Positions 1 to 8,421 are shown, counted from the first letter of the stretch. The stretch: DNA of 64,000 bases from Altererythrobacter sp. BO-6 (GCF_011047315.1 NZ_CP049259.1:2771001-2835000); one strand, 5' to 3'. Notes: a model not told the origin generated them from the sequence alone. Numbers and translations: made by a program.

Positions 1-296
1 CCGGGGCGACTTTCATTTCGCCCTTCGTCGGGCGGCATGATGACAACGGCTTCGACGGTATGGAACTGATCGAAGATATCCGCCTGATCTATGACAATTA
101 CGCCTTCGAAACTGAAATCCTCGTCGCCAGCGTGCGCCACGTCACCCACGTGCTCGAGGCCGCGAAGATCGGCGCCGACGTGATGACCGCGCCGCCCGCC
201 GTGATCAAGGCGCTGTTCAAGCATGTCCTGACAGATAAGGGGATTGAAGGTTTCCTTGCCGATTGGGCAAAGACGGGCCAGTCGATTATCCGCTAA
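1..296 (+). CDS. Transaldolase / fructose-6-phosphate aldolase-like protein, C-terminal part (5' truncated by window)
   Basis: The reading frame is open from the first bases of the window and ends with TAA at 294-296. The visible 97 or so residues contain [11 protein letters not shown] followed by GMELIEDI and end in a helical tail. This is the C-terminal half of the short (about 217 aa) TalC/Fsa-type transaldolases, which carry out class I aldol chemistry on sugar phosphates through a lysine lying upstream of the window. The ATG at 60 is internal to the conserved domain and is not the start. The family is clear; whether the enzyme is a true transaldolase or a fructose-6-phosphate aldolase cannot be decided from this part. 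Confidence 0.9.
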   Translation, partial: GATFISPFVGRHDDNGFDGMELIEDIRLIYDNYAFETEILVASVRHVTHVLEAAKIGADVMTAPPAVIKALFKHVLTDKGIEGFLADWAKTGQSIIR

Positions 297-316
297 ACAT
301 TCGCGAAGACCACGCC

Positions 317-2147
317 TTGGCCGAAGAAACCCCTCTCGATCGCTTCAAGCACGCGCTGACCGGTGCCAGCCGCGCGATCGCGCGCGAGGCCGAGGTGGAA
401 GTGGCGTGGAGCGCGGACGCACCTTCATCATCGGGCAAGAACTTCCGTGTGCCGCTGCCTGGCCGCAATCTTCCGCCCGAGCAGGTTGCCGAGGCGCGCG
501 GCTTTGCCGACAGTTTCGCGCTGAAGCTGCGCCATCACAATGCGGACCTGCACACCCGCAACGCGCCGCCCGAGCCGACCGCGCGCGCCTGCTATGACGC
601 CATCGAGCGTACCCGCTATGAGGCATTGGGCGCCAACCGCTTCGGCGGGGTCCGCTCCAACCTCGACAGCGCAACGGAAATGCGCGTCGCCTCCGATCCG
701 ATTGCGCGCGCGCAAAGCCGCGACGATGTGCCGTTGCAGACCGCGCTGTCGTTGCTCCTGCGCGAGAAGCTGACCGGCGAGCCCGTGCCCGAGCGCGCCC
801 GCGCCGGGGTGGAACTGGTGCGCAGCTATATCGAGGAACGCGTCGGCGGCGATCTCGATGCGCTGGCCGCTTCGCTCGATGACCAGAAGGCGTTCCAGGC
901 GCTGAGCCTGGACCTGCTCGAACATCTCGACCTGACCCATCCCACCGATGCGCCCGATGAAGGCGACAATGAGGACGGGGAAGACGAAGACGGCCAGGAC
1001 GAACAGGACGAGGGCGAGCAGGACGAGGGCCAGGGCGACCAGCAGAGTGCTGAAATGGCCGGTGACACCAGCGAAGGCGAGTCTGACGGCGAAAGCCAGA
1101 GCGAGATGTCCGCGGACCAGGAAATGTCCGAGGGCGAACCGGGCGACGAGGGCGAGGAAGGCAAGATGCCGGTGCGCCCCAACCGGCCGATGGGGGACAT
1201 CCCCGATTCCTTCGACTACCGCGCCTATACCACGCAGTTTGACGAGGAAGTGCCCGCGTCGGAACTGTGCGACGCGGAAGAGCTTGACCGGCTGCGCGCC
1301 TATCTCGACAGCCAGCTGACCGGCCTGCAGGGGATCGTCACGCGGCTCGCCAACCGGCTGCAGCGCCGGCTGATGGCGCAGCAGAACCGCAGCTGGGATT
1401 TCGACCAGGAGGAAGGGCTGCTCGATCCCGCGCGGCTGGCCCGCGTGATCATCACCCCGGGCACGCTGCTGACCTACAAGACCGAGCGCGACATCGAGTT
1501 CAAGGACCACGATCGTCACGCTGCTGATCGACAATTCGGGTTCGATGCGCGGACGCCCGATCAGCATCGCCGCGATCAGCGCCGATATCCTCGCGCGCAC
1601 GCTGGAGCGGTGCGGGGTCAAGACCGAGATTCTCGGCTTCACCACCCGCGCGTGGAAGGGCGGGCAAAGCCGCGAGCAATGGCTGGCAGACGGCAAACCG
1701 GCGGGTCCGGGCCGCCTCAACGATCTCAGGCACATCGTCTACAAGCAGGCCGATGAGCCATGGCGCCGTGCGCGCCGCAACCTTGGCCTGATGATGCGCG
1801 AAGGCTTGCTGAAAGAGAATATCGACGGCGAGGCGCTGCTCTGGGCGCATAACCGGTTGATCTCGCGGCGCGAGGATCGCCGCATATTGATGGTGATTTC
1901 GGACGGCGCGCCGGTCGATGACTCAACGCTCAGCGTCAACAGCGCGGGATACCTGGAGAGCCACTTGCGCAAGGTGATCGAATGGATCGAAACGCGCTCG
2001 CCGGTGCAGCTGGTGGCGATCGGCATCGGCCACGACGTGACGCGCTATTATCGCCGCGCAGTGACGATCATGGATGTCGAGCAGCTCGGCGGGACGATCA
2101 TCGAGCAGCTGGCAGAGCTGTTCGAGGATGAGAGGGGGCGCAGATGA
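317..2147 (+). pseudogene. cobT: Cobaltochelatase subunit CobT, interrupted by a +1 frame break
   Basis: CobT forms, with CobS, the AAA/VWA chaperone part of the aerobic cobalt chelatase that inserts Co2+ into hydrogenobyrinic diamide in B12 synthesis. About 609 aa in all. The N-terminal region ([13 protein letters not shown] onward) is followed by a very acidic stretch, about residues 211-288 rich in E, D, G and S, typical of CobT. The C-terminal VWA domain has the MIDAS motif DNSGS. The N-terminal frame leaves the family at about 1508, where GACC-ACG seems to have one extra C; removing it joins EFKD directly to [15 protein letters not shown] in the next frame, which runs to 2147. The chosen start is TTG at 317 with GAAGA eight bases upstream; an in-frame TTG at 263 lies inside the previous gene. 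The last 4 bp overlap the nitroreductase gene. Function is lost if the break is real; a sequence error is likelier. Confidence 0.88.
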
Positions 2148-2818
2148 ACGTCTCCGAAGCTGTCGCCAGCCGTCGCTCCGTCCGCAAGTTCACCGATCAG
2201 AAGGTTCATCGCGCCACGCTCACCCGCGTGCTCGAAAAGGCGCAGCGCGCGCCCTCGGGCGGCAATACCCAGCCGTGGAACGCAGTAGTGCTGACGGGCG
2301 AGCCGATGCAGGCGCTGTTCACCAAGGTGGCCGAGCAATTCCCCAAGGGGCGCGAGGCGCACAAGCCCGAATACCATATCTATCCGCCCGAGCTTGACGG
2401 CGAATATGAGGCCCGCCGCTTCGGCGTGGGCGAGGCGCTTTATGCCGCGCTCGACATTTCCCGCGAGGAAAAGGGCAAGCGGCTGATGTGGTTCGCCGAA
2501 AACTTCCGCGCCTTCGGGGCTCCCGTCCTCATGCTGGTGCACACGCCGAAATACATGGGCCCGCCGCAATGGTCGGACATCGGCATGTGGCTGCAGACGA
2601 TCGGCCTGCTGCTGCGCGAGGAAGGGCTCGACTGCTGCTTCCAGGAGGCCTGGGCGGTCTATTCCCCGCAGATCCGCGAAGTGGTGAGCATTCCCGAGGA
2701 TCACATCTTCTTCTGCGGCGTCGCCATCGGCTATCGCGATGCGGATGCACCGGTGAACACGTTCGCGGTGCCGCGCGCGAGAATCGAGGAATCGATCCGC
2801 TGGGAAGGGTGGGATTGA
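2144..2818 (+). CDS. Nitroreductase family FMN-dependent oxidoreductase
   Basis: A 224-aa protein of the nitroreductase fold. RRSVRKF near the N-terminus and [10 protein letters not shown] (about residues 39-48) are the usual FMN phosphate/ring-binding segments. The C-terminal part carries the VAIGY motif found in many members before the last helix. Such enzymes reduce nitro groups, quinones or enones with NAD(P)H. The start ATG overlaps the cobT stop (ATGA), so the two are translationally coupled. I considered BluB, the B12 lower-ligand synthase, because of the cobT neighbour, but the BluB-specific segments are absent, so the substrate stays unknown. Confidence 0.85.
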   Translation: MNVSEAVASRRSVRKFTDQKVHRATLTRVLEKAQRAPSGGNTQPWNAVVLTGEPMQALFTKVAEQFPKGREAHKPEYHIYPPELDGEYEARRFGVGEALYAALDISREEKGKRLMWFAENFRAFGAPVLMLVHTPKYMGPPQWSDIGMWLQTIGLLLREEGLDCCFQEAWAVYSPQIREVVSIPEDHIFFCGVAIGYRDADAPVNTFAVPRARIEESIRWEGWD

Positions 2819-2852
2819 TTTTGCGGGCGCGCCGCCGCAAAGCGCGCGCATC

Positions 2853-4304
2853 ATGACCGACGCCGTTCCCCTCAAGCTGTTCAACAGCCTTACCCGCCAG
2901 CTGGAAACCTTCCAGCCCGTCCACCCGGGCGAAGCGCGCGTCTACACCTGCGGCCCCACGGTCTACAATTACCCGCATATCGGCAATATGCGCGCCTATG
3001 TCTTCGCCGACGTGCTAGGGCGGACGCTCAGCTACAAGGGCTACAAACTCACCCACATCATCAACATCACCGATGTCGGCCACCTGACCGATGATGCCGA
3101 TGCGGGCGAGGACAAGATGGAGAAGATGGCGGCTGAAAAGGCGCAATCGATCTGGGACATCGCGCGACATTACACTGAGGCATACTGGGCCGATGTGAAG
3201 GCGCTGAACATCCGACAGCCGGCGAAGTGGTCGATCGCCACCGATTACATCGACGAGATGATCGCATTCGCCAAATCGATCGAGGCGAAGCATTGCTATC
3301 GGCTCGCCAGCGGGCTCTACTTCGATGTCTCGACCGTCGCCGATTACGGGCGGCTGGCGCGTGCGGTTACCGAAGACGGCGAAGCCCGGATTGACGAGGT
3401 TGAGGGCAAGCGCCACCCGCAGGATTTCGCAATCTGGCGCACCACGCCGCCGGGCGAGACGCGGCAGATGGAATGGGACAGCCCGTGGGGCAAGGGCGCG
3501 CCGGGCTGGCACCTCGAATGCTCGGTGATGGGCGGAAAGCTGCTCGGCTTCCCGTTTGACATCCACACCGGCGGGATCGATCACCGCGAGATCCACCACC
3601 CCAACGAGATCGCGCAGAACCAGGCGTTCTGCTGCACCAATGGGCTCGACGTGGCGGAGAATTCCGGCGCCCGCATCTGGATGCACAACAACTTCCTGGT
3701 CGAACGATCGGGCAAGATGAGCAAGAGCGCGGGCGAATTCCTGCGGCTGCAGCTGCTGATCGACAAGGGCTATCACCCGCTCGCCTATCGGCTGATGTGC
3801 CTGCAGGCGCATTACCGCAGCGAACTGGAATTCAGCTGGGAAGGGCTGCAGGCGGCGCTGACGCGGCTGAAGCGGATGGTGATGGCGGTGGAGCGGTTGC
3901 GCAATGCGCCAAGCGGCGGCGCAGTCGATCATCCCAAGTTCGCCCCAGCGCTGGAGAAGTTCGATGCGGCGGTCAGCGACGATCTCAACACAGCAATCGC
4001 GCTGACCGCGCTCGAGGATGCGCTCGCGACCAAGAAGGTCGATGATGGCAGCAAGCGTGCGGTGATCGCGCATATGGACGCGGTTTTGGGCCTCGGCCTG
4101 TTCGACCTGACCCGCGAAGGCCTCCGCATCCGTCCCAAATCCGCGCAGATCAACGAGGCCGAAATCGAAGACGCGCTGGCCCGCCGCAAGGCTGCCCGCG
4201 CCGAGAAGGACTTCGCCACCTCCGACGCGATCCGTGACGAACTCGCGGCCAAGGGCGTCGAAGTGATGGACGGCGACCCGCTCGGCTGGGAGTGGAAACT
4301 TTGA
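2853..4304 (+). CDS. cysS: Cysteine--tRNA ligase
   Basis: Class I aminoacyl-tRNA synthetase that charges tRNA-Cys in the cytoplasm. It has 483 aa, a normal family length. The HIGH-type motif is HIGN at residues 42-45, right after the zinc-ligand cysteine C33 in YTCGPTVYNY. KMSKS occurs at about residues 288-292 (SGKMSKSAGEF). The zinc-site segment WHLECSVM and the GGIDHREIHHPNE segment are also present. It starts at ATG 2853, 34 bp after the nitroreductase. No internal oddity was seen. Confidence 0.98.
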   Translation: MTDAVPLKLFNSLTRQLETFQPVHPGEARVYTCGPTVYNYPHIGNMRAYVFADVLGRTLSYKGYKLTHIINITDVGHLTDDADAGEDKMEKMAAEKAQSIWDIARHYTEAYWADVKALNIRQPAKWSIATDYIDEMIAFAKSIEAKHCYRLASGLYFDVSTVADYGRLARAVTEDGEARIDEVEGKRHPQDFAIWRTTPPGETRQMEWDSPWGKGAPGWHLECSVMGGKLLGFPFDIHTGGIDHREIHHPNEIAQNQAFCCTNGLDVAENSGARIWMHNNFLVERSGKMSKSAGEFLRLQLLIDKGYHPLAYRLMCLQAHYRSELEFSWEGLQAALTRLKRMVMAVERLRNAPSGGAVDHPKFAPALEKFDAAVSDDLNTAIALTALEDALATKKVDDGSKRAVIAHMDAVLGLGLFDLTREGLRIRPKSAQINEAEIEDALARRKAARAEKDFATSDAIRDELAAKGVEVMDGDPLGWEWKL

Positions 4305-4312
4305 ACCGGTTC

Positions 4313-4376
4313 CCGTTCGCGTCGAGCCAAGTCGAGACGCCTCGCAATACCTCTCGACTTCGCTCGAAGCGAACGG
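4313..4376. repeat. Imperfect long inverted repeat between cysS and the hydroxyacid dehydrogenase gene
   Basis: Two 25-bp arms (4313-4337 and 4352-4376) are reverse complements with two mismatches, separated by a 14-bp spacer. The arms read roughly CCGTTCGC..TCGAG..AAGTCGAGA and the complement. This can fold into a large hairpin in the short gap after cysS. It resembles the CTCGACTTCGCTCG-type dispersed repeats I associate with sphingomonad genomes. It may be a transcription terminator or RNA-stabilising element, but there is no clear U tract. Confidence 0.75.
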
Positions 4377-4389
4377 ATAAGGATTGCCA

Positions 4390-5340
4390 ATGACCGTACT
4401 CGCGCTTTCCGCCCTGATCCGCCCGCTGCTTGAACCGCGCCTTCCGCAAGGGCTCGACGTGCGCTGGTTCATGACCAAGGAAGAAGCGCTGGAGGCGGTG
4501 CCCGAGGCCGAGATCGGCTGGTTCGACATGTACGACCAGCAGGCCATGGCCGAGACCCTGCGCGCTGCGACCAAGCTCAAATGGCTCAATTCGATCTACG
4601 CCGGGCTCGACTTCATGCCGATGGACGTGCTGATCGAACGCGGAATTACCGTCACTAATGGCGCGGGGATCAACGCGCTGACGATCGCCGAATATGTCGT
4701 GATGGGCATGCTGACGACCGCCAAGGGCTATCGCGATGTCGTTCGCGCGCAAGACCGGCGCGAATGGCTGGTCGATTCACCCGGCAAGCGCGAGCTGGCC
4801 GGATCGAAGGCACTGCTGCTGGGCTATGGCGCGATCGGCCAGCTCATCAAGCCGCGGCTGGAAGCCTTCGATGTCGAAGTGACCGTGGTGCGCCGCAGCG
4901 GCGGGGCCAAGGGAGAAGACGGCGTGCTGGCGCCTGACGAATGGCGCGACAAGCTCGGCGGGTTCGACTGGGTGATCCTGGCCGTGCCCGCCACGCCCGA
5001 AACTGACGGGATGATCGGCGCGGATGAACTCGCGGCGATGAAAAGCGATGCGGTGATCGTCAACATCGCGCGCGGCGCGGTGATCGACCAGCCCGCGCTG
5101 GTCGAAGCGCTCAAGAGCAAGACGATCGGCGGGGCGTTCCTTGACGTGACCACGCCCGAGCCGCTGCCGCCCGAGCACGAGCTCTGGACGCTCGACAACG
5201 CGCATATCACCATGCACCTGTCAGGCCGCGCGCAGGACAAGATGTTCCAGCGTTCGGCCGACCGCTTCCTCGCAAACCTCGACCATTACCTCAAGGGGGA
5301 GCCGGTTTCGCCGGTGTTCGATCCCCGCAAAGGTTATTAG
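4390..5340 (+). CDS. D-2-hydroxyacid dehydrogenase family protein
   Basis: A 316-aa NAD(P)-dependent dehydrogenase of the D-isomer 2-hydroxyacid family. The Rossmann motif GYGAIGQ lies at about residue 144. The catalytic triad appears as Arg in NIARGAVID, Glu in TTPEPLPPEHELW and His in TMHLSGRAQ. Start ATG 4390 is preceded by AAGGA at the right spacing; an in-frame TTG six bases earlier is less good. The gene stands alone after a long inverted repeat and converges on the small minus-strand genes that follow. The substrate cannot be told; GhrA-like glyoxylate/hydroxypyruvate reductases and PGDH-like enzymes are the nearest classes. Confidence 0.88.
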   Translation: MTVLALSALIRPLLEPRLPQGLDVRWFMTKEEALEAVPEAEIGWFDMYDQQAMAETLRAATKLKWLNSIYAGLDFMPMDVLIERGITVTNGAGINALTIAEYVVMGMLTTAKGYRDVVRAQDRREWLVDSPGKRELAGSKALLLGYGAIGQLIKPRLEAFDVEVTVVRRSGGAKGEDGVLAPDEWRDKLGGFDWVILAVPATPETDGMIGADELAAMKSDAVIVNIARGAVIDQPALVEALKSKTIGGAFLDVTTPEPLPPEHELWTLDNAHITMHLSGRAQDKMFQRSADRFLANLDHYLKGEPVSPVFDPRKGY

Positions 5341-5700
5341 TCAGGCATCCTCCAGCAAGAGCAGCGTGGCCGTTACCACCATGCGCGGCTCTGGCGTGTA
5401 GCAGGACTCGACCGCGCTGATCGTGGCGTCTGCCACCAGCTGTCCGGGGATGGCGAACTCGTGATCGGGCAGGGCGGCGATGAATTCCTCGCCCGCCTTG
5501 CACGCCGTGATACCGCAAAATTCGAGGCGCAGCTCGTGGCGCGATCCGGCAAAGGTGATGCTGGCCCAGGGGGTCTCGGTGTGGCCGAGCAAATTGGACT
5601 GGTACGCGGCCAGGTGCTGCAGCGCGTCGCGCACGCGATCGGCCACGGTTCGGCGCGGGCGAAGCGGGCGGCTCTTCGTTTCGATGAATTCAGCGCGCAT
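5341..5700 (-). CDS. Conserved hypothetical protein, 119 aa
   Basis: Runs from ATG at 5700 to TGA at 5341 and gives a soluble 119-aa protein with no signal peptide or membrane helix. The middle reads as alternating beta strands (ITFAGSRHELRLEF...) and the end as a hydrophobic strand MVVTATLLLLED. I recognise no catalytic motif. It overlaps the upstream 78-aa gene by 11 bp, so the pair forms a small operon transcribed away from the S24 repressor and probably controlled by it. Function unknown. Confidence 0.7.
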   Translation of the reverse strand: MRAEFIETKSRPLRPRRTVADRVRDALQHLAAYQSNLLGHTETPWASITFAGSRHELRLEFCGITACKAGEEFIAALPDHEFAIPGQLVADATISAVESCYTPEPRMVVTATLLLLEDA

Positions 5701-5926
5701 GGGCGAATCCCTTCGTCTCGATCGCGCGGTCGGCGAAGGCGGCGGGGATGCGCTGCGGCGTGTATTCCGCCATCCAGCGGCGCACGCGCGCTTCGGTGCC
5801 GGCGCGCGGCATGCGCCCCATGCGCAAATCCAGCACGAAGCGCGGGTCATGCGCGGCCAGTCGCCCAAATTTGGTGGCGGCCATATCGTGCTCGCGCAGG
5901 AATTTCTCGACGGATCGTATCAGCAT
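5690..5926 (-). CDS. Small helix-turn-helix-like protein, 78 aa
   Basis: The chosen start is ATG 5926, preceded on the minus strand by GAGGGGA at good spacing. An upstream in-frame start at 5992 has no such site and would run into the operator region. The sequence FLREHDMAATKFGRLAAHDPR followed by LRMGRMPRAGTEARVRRWM has the layout of a compact lambda-repressor-like DNA-binding domain: a helix with 'TKFGRLA', a turn, then basic residues. This suggests a small regulator, perhaps a partner or antagonist of the divergent S24 repressor. It is cotranscribed with the 119-aa gene (11 bp overlap). The DNA-binding role is inferred from pattern only. Confidence 0.68.
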   Translation of the reverse strand: MLIRSVEKFLREHDMAATKFGRLAAHDPRFVLDLRMGRMPRAGTEARVRRWMAEYTPQRIPAAFADRAIETKGFAHAR

Positions 5927-5998
5927 GGTTGCGTCCCCTCTCTGGCCCGCAACAGCGGGCGAATCGGAATTAATGTTCCTGATTCGTTCCATGTGAAA

Positions 5999-6033
5999 TC
6001 CTACTTGTCTAGGAAAAATCCTATGCTATAGGA
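5999..6033. promoter_or_regulatory. Tandem palindromic operators in the divergent promoter of the S24 repressor locus
   Basis: Two inverted repeats with the same half-site lie side by side: TCCTA-N6-TAGGA at 5999-6014 and TCCTAT-GCT-ATAGGA at 6019-6033, with centres about 20 bp (two helical turns) apart. They overlap promoter-like sequences (TTGTCT at 6005 and TATAGG at about 6027) in front of the repressor gene. This fits autoregulation by the S24-type repressor and control of the divergent 78-aa/119-aa genes. The palindromes are seen directly; binding is inferred. Confidence 0.7.
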
Positions 6034-6060
6034 ATTTTCATACAAGTTGAGGAAAATGGC

Positions 6061-6719
6061 ATGGCTTTAGGCACGAATGAGCGGGAGCGGCTGCTCGAAC
6101 TGGCGCAGGCGAGTGGGGTGAGCCTGGCTTCGCTGTCCGACATGATCGGTCGCAATCCCAGTTACTTGCAGCAATTCATCCGCAAGGGTTCGCCGCGCAA
6201 GCTGGAGGAGCAGGACCGGCGCGTGCTGGCGACTTTCTTCGGGGTAGACGAGGCGCAACTGGGCGCGCCTGACACGCATATGCGGGAAAAATCCTACGTT
6301 CCTGCCGCGAAACTCACCGGCTGGGTGGAGGTGCCGCGGCTCGATATCGGTGCCTCCGCCGGGCCGGGCACGCTGCCGGATGCGGAGGTGCCGTTCGACG
6401 CCTTCCGCTTCTCGCGCCGCTGGCTCACCGAACAGGGGCTCGAGGGCGCGCAGCTTTCCGCGATCACGGTGGAAGGGGACAGCATGGAGCCGCTGCTGCG
6501 CGATGGCGATGAGATCCTGGTCGACCGGTCGCCGCGCCCGTTTCGCGACGGGGTGCATGTCGTGCGGCTGGGCGATACGCTGATGGTCAAGCGGGTTGCC
6601 AGCGCCGGAAGCGGGCGGCTTGCGCTGCTCAGCCAGAACCTGGCCTATCCCCCGGTCGAAGTGAGCGCGGAAGAGGTCGAGATTATCGGCCGTGTCGTCT
6701 GGAAGGGGGGAGAGTATGA
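6061..6719 (+). CDS. S24-family (LexA/CI-like) transcriptional repressor; 3' end shifted by a probable missing G
   Basis: The N-terminal HTH (about residues 12-45, with IGRNPSYLQQFIRKG) is followed by a peptidase S24 domain. Serine is at about residue 141 (VEGDSMEP), lysine at about 177 (TLMVKRV), and a possible self-cleavage Ala-Gly lies at about 99-100 (GASAGPG). The frame as read does not stop at the family's usual end: after VVWKGG it continues to 6894 inside the next gene. A run of six G at 6705-6710, if really seven, gives WKGGRV and a TGA at 6717-6719 that overlaps the next ATG as ATGA. The coordinates given use this corrected end. It is not LexA itself; it resembles a separate sphingomonad S24 regulator. 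SD GAGGAAA precedes ATG 6061. Confidence 0.85.
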
Positions 6720-7177
6720 GTGCGGATCGCGGAGGGAGTTCCTCAACGACCGAATTCCCGACCGACGATACCATCGCGCATCTCGCTACGCGCGTGCTCG
6801 ATTGTACCCTGCCGCACGCCGATTGGAGCCATGCCGCGCATTTCGCGATGGCGCTGTGGTGCATCCGCCACCGGCCCGAACTTGCCACGCCTGAGGGCTT
6901 TCGCGGCGTGATCCTGCGACTTAACGACGCACATGGCACGGCCAACACCGACAGTTCCGGCTATCATCACACGATCACCGTCGCCTCGCTCGCGGCGGCG
7001 CGCGCGGTGCATGCCGAACATCATGGCACGGCGCTCCATGCTGTACTTGCCGCGCTGCTGGCCGGACCATTTGGCCGGCCCGACTGGATTCTCAGCCACT
7101 GGTCTAAGGATTTGTTGTTCAGCGTCGATGCCCGGCGTGGCTGGGTAGCGCCCGATCTCGCGCCGCTCAGGTTCTAG
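6716..7177 (+). CDS. Conserved hypothetical protein, 153 aa
   Basis: Starts at ATG 6716 with GGAAGGGGGGAGAG just upstream and is coupled to the end of the S24 repressor gene. The protein has the pattern W(S/T)HxAHxxxALW near the N-terminus, then NTDSSGYHHTIT, and near the C-terminus ARRGWVxPDLAPL. I know this layout from many proteobacterial proteins of unknown function. Conserved His residues suggest a metal or active site, but this is a guess. Soluble, no signal peptide. Confidence 0.78.
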   Translation: MSADRGGSSSTTEFPTDDTIAHLATRVLDCTLPHADWSHAAHFAMALWCIRHRPELATPEGFRGVILRLNDAHGTANTDSSGYHHTITVASLAAARAVHAEHHGTALHAVLAALLAGPFGRPDWILSHWSKDLLFSVDARRGWVAPDLAPLRF

Positions 7178-7255
7178 CCATTATCCGCCTTGCAATGCGG
7201 CACCGGCTTGGCCATCTCCACCCGCATGAACGAGACGCCCAAAGCTACGCCGCCG

Positions 7256-7897
7256 ATGAAGGCCGCGATCCTGCCCGTCACGCCGCTGCAGCAGAACTGC
7301 TCGCTGATCTGGTGCACCAAGACGATGCGCGGGGCGCTGGTCGATCCGGGCGGCGATCTCGACAAGCTCAAGGCGGGCGTCGCCAAGGCAGGCGTTACGC
7401 TGGAAAAGCTGCTCGTCACGCACGGCCATTTGGACCATTGCGGCCAGACCGGCATGCTGGCGGACGAGCTGGGCCTGCCGATCGAAGGCCCGCACGAGGA
7501 TGACCGGTTCTGGATCGAGCAATTGGACGAGGATGGCCCACGCTGGGGCATGGTCGCCCAGAGTTTCGAGCCAACCCGCTGGCTCAAGCATGGCGATACG
7601 GTGACGGTTGGCGAGTTAACGCTCGACGTGATCCACTGCCCCGGCCACACGCCGGGCCACGTGGTGTTCTTCCACGCGCCCAGCCGCTTCGCGATCGTTG
7701 GCGACGTGCTGTTCCAGGGCAGCATCGGGCGCACGGACTTCCCGCGCGGCAACCATCAGGACCTGATCGATTCGATCACGCAGCGCTTGTGGCCGTTGGG
7801 CGAGGACGTGATGTTCATCCCCGGCCACGGCCCGGTCAGCACCTTCGGCCAGGAACGCAAGACCAACGCCTTCGTGAGCGACTACGCGCTTTCGTAG
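7256..7897 (+). CDS. MBL-fold metallohydrolase (glyoxalase II-like)
   Basis: A 213-aa metallo-beta-lactamase-fold hydrolase. The metal-binding motif is THGHLDH (about residues 55-61). Further ligands lie in HCPGHTPGHV and in the C-terminal FIPGHGP. The N-terminal PVTPLQQNCSLIW and the FQGSIGRTDFPRG segment are typical of the short YcbL/GloB-like group acting on thioesters or similar. I chose ATG 7256 because the family begins at MKAAI; an in-frame ATG at 7226 is possible. No signal peptide. Followed by the structured repeat at 7901-8020. Confidence 0.88.
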   Translation: MKAAILPVTPLQQNCSLIWCTKTMRGALVDPGGDLDKLKAGVAKAGVTLEKLLVTHGHLDHCGQTGMLADELGLPIEGPHEDDRFWIEQLDEDGPRWGMVAQSFEPTRWLKHGDTVTVGELTLDVIHCPGHTPGHVVFFHAPSRFAIVGDVLFQGSIGRTDFPRGNHQDLIDSITQRLWPLGEDVMFIPGHGPVSTFGQERKTNAFVSDYALS

Positions 7898-7900
7898 TTC

Positions 7901-8022
7901 CGCACGACATCCGTCGTGCGATTTCCTCGCTCACACGACCTGACGGTCGCGTCGCTGCGGGCGCCCGGTCGGGCTTGCGGCTCGCTAGTCGCTCGCCGAT
8001 TTCCTCACCTAACGGTGAGAAA
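7901..8022. repeat. Structured multi-hairpin repeat element, copy A
   Basis: This non-coding gap contains perfect small hairpins: CGCACGAC-ATCC-GTCGTGCG (7901-7920), CGACC-TGAC-GGTCG, GCCCG-GT-CGGGC and CTCACC-TAAC-GGTGAG. Read on the minus strand, the sequence between the hairpins (AAATCGG, CCGCAAG, GCCCGCAGCG, GCGAGGA, TCGCA, TGCGGA) matches in order the element at 62562-62646, while the stems differ in sequence. It lies between two convergent genes and may serve as a bidirectional terminator or REP-like element. Confidence 0.7.
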
Positions 8023-8421
8023 TTACATCACCCCCATCAGGATCAGCACCGCCACGATCGACAGGCCTAGCAGCGTCAGCATGGTGATCAGCGTGCCGAT
8101 CCCGCGCGGTTTCGTGAAACCCTCGCCGTCCATGCCGATGCCATGCGCGATCCGGCCGAGCATATAGAGCCCCGCGACATAGGCCAGCCACGGCTGGCCG
8201 CGCCCGCTCAGCTCGATGGCCGCAATCAGGATCAGCACGAAGGGGGTGTTCTCGACGAAATTGAGCTGCGCCCTCATACGGCGGGTCAAGGGCCCGCCTG
8301 CGTCATCGCCATGGACCACCTTGGTCTGTCCGCGCATCTGGCCCACGCGGATGCTGAGCCAGATATTGATAATCGCTGCCGCAGCGGCGGCTGAAAGTGT
8401 AACGGGCAAGATAAGGCTCAT
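8023..8421 (-). CDS. MAPEG family membrane protein
   Basis: A 132-aa protein with four hydrophobic segments and the MAPEG pattern: RMRAQLNFVENTPFVLIL, then the GRIAHGIGM segment. MAPEG proteins are membrane-bound, glutathione- or eicosanoid-related transferases/peroxidases; bacterial members are mostly uncharacterised. Start ATG 8421 begins the first membrane helix (MSLILPVTLSAA). Single gene, transcribed towards the MBL hydrolase. Confidence 0.85.
   Translation of the reverse strand: MSLILPVTLSAAAAAAIINIWLSIRVGQMRGQTKVVHGDDAGGPLTRRMRAQLNFVENTPFVLILIAAIELSGRGQPWLAYVAGLYMLGRIAHGIGMDGEGFTKPRGIGTLITMLTLLGLSIVAVLILMGVM

Noticed and set aside
948-1180. Repetitive GAGGAC-type DNA, possible CRISPR or tandem repeat
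   Set aside because: It is the acidic linker of cobT; repeats are imperfect, without spacers, and keep the reading frame.
2144-2818. BluB (B12 lower-ligand synthase) next to cobT
   Set aside because: General nitroreductase motifs only; the characteristic BluB segments are not seen.
6061-6719. LexA
   Set aside because: The HTH region and overall sequence differ from alphaproteobacterial LexA, and the operator does not match the GAAC-N7-GAAC type SOS box.
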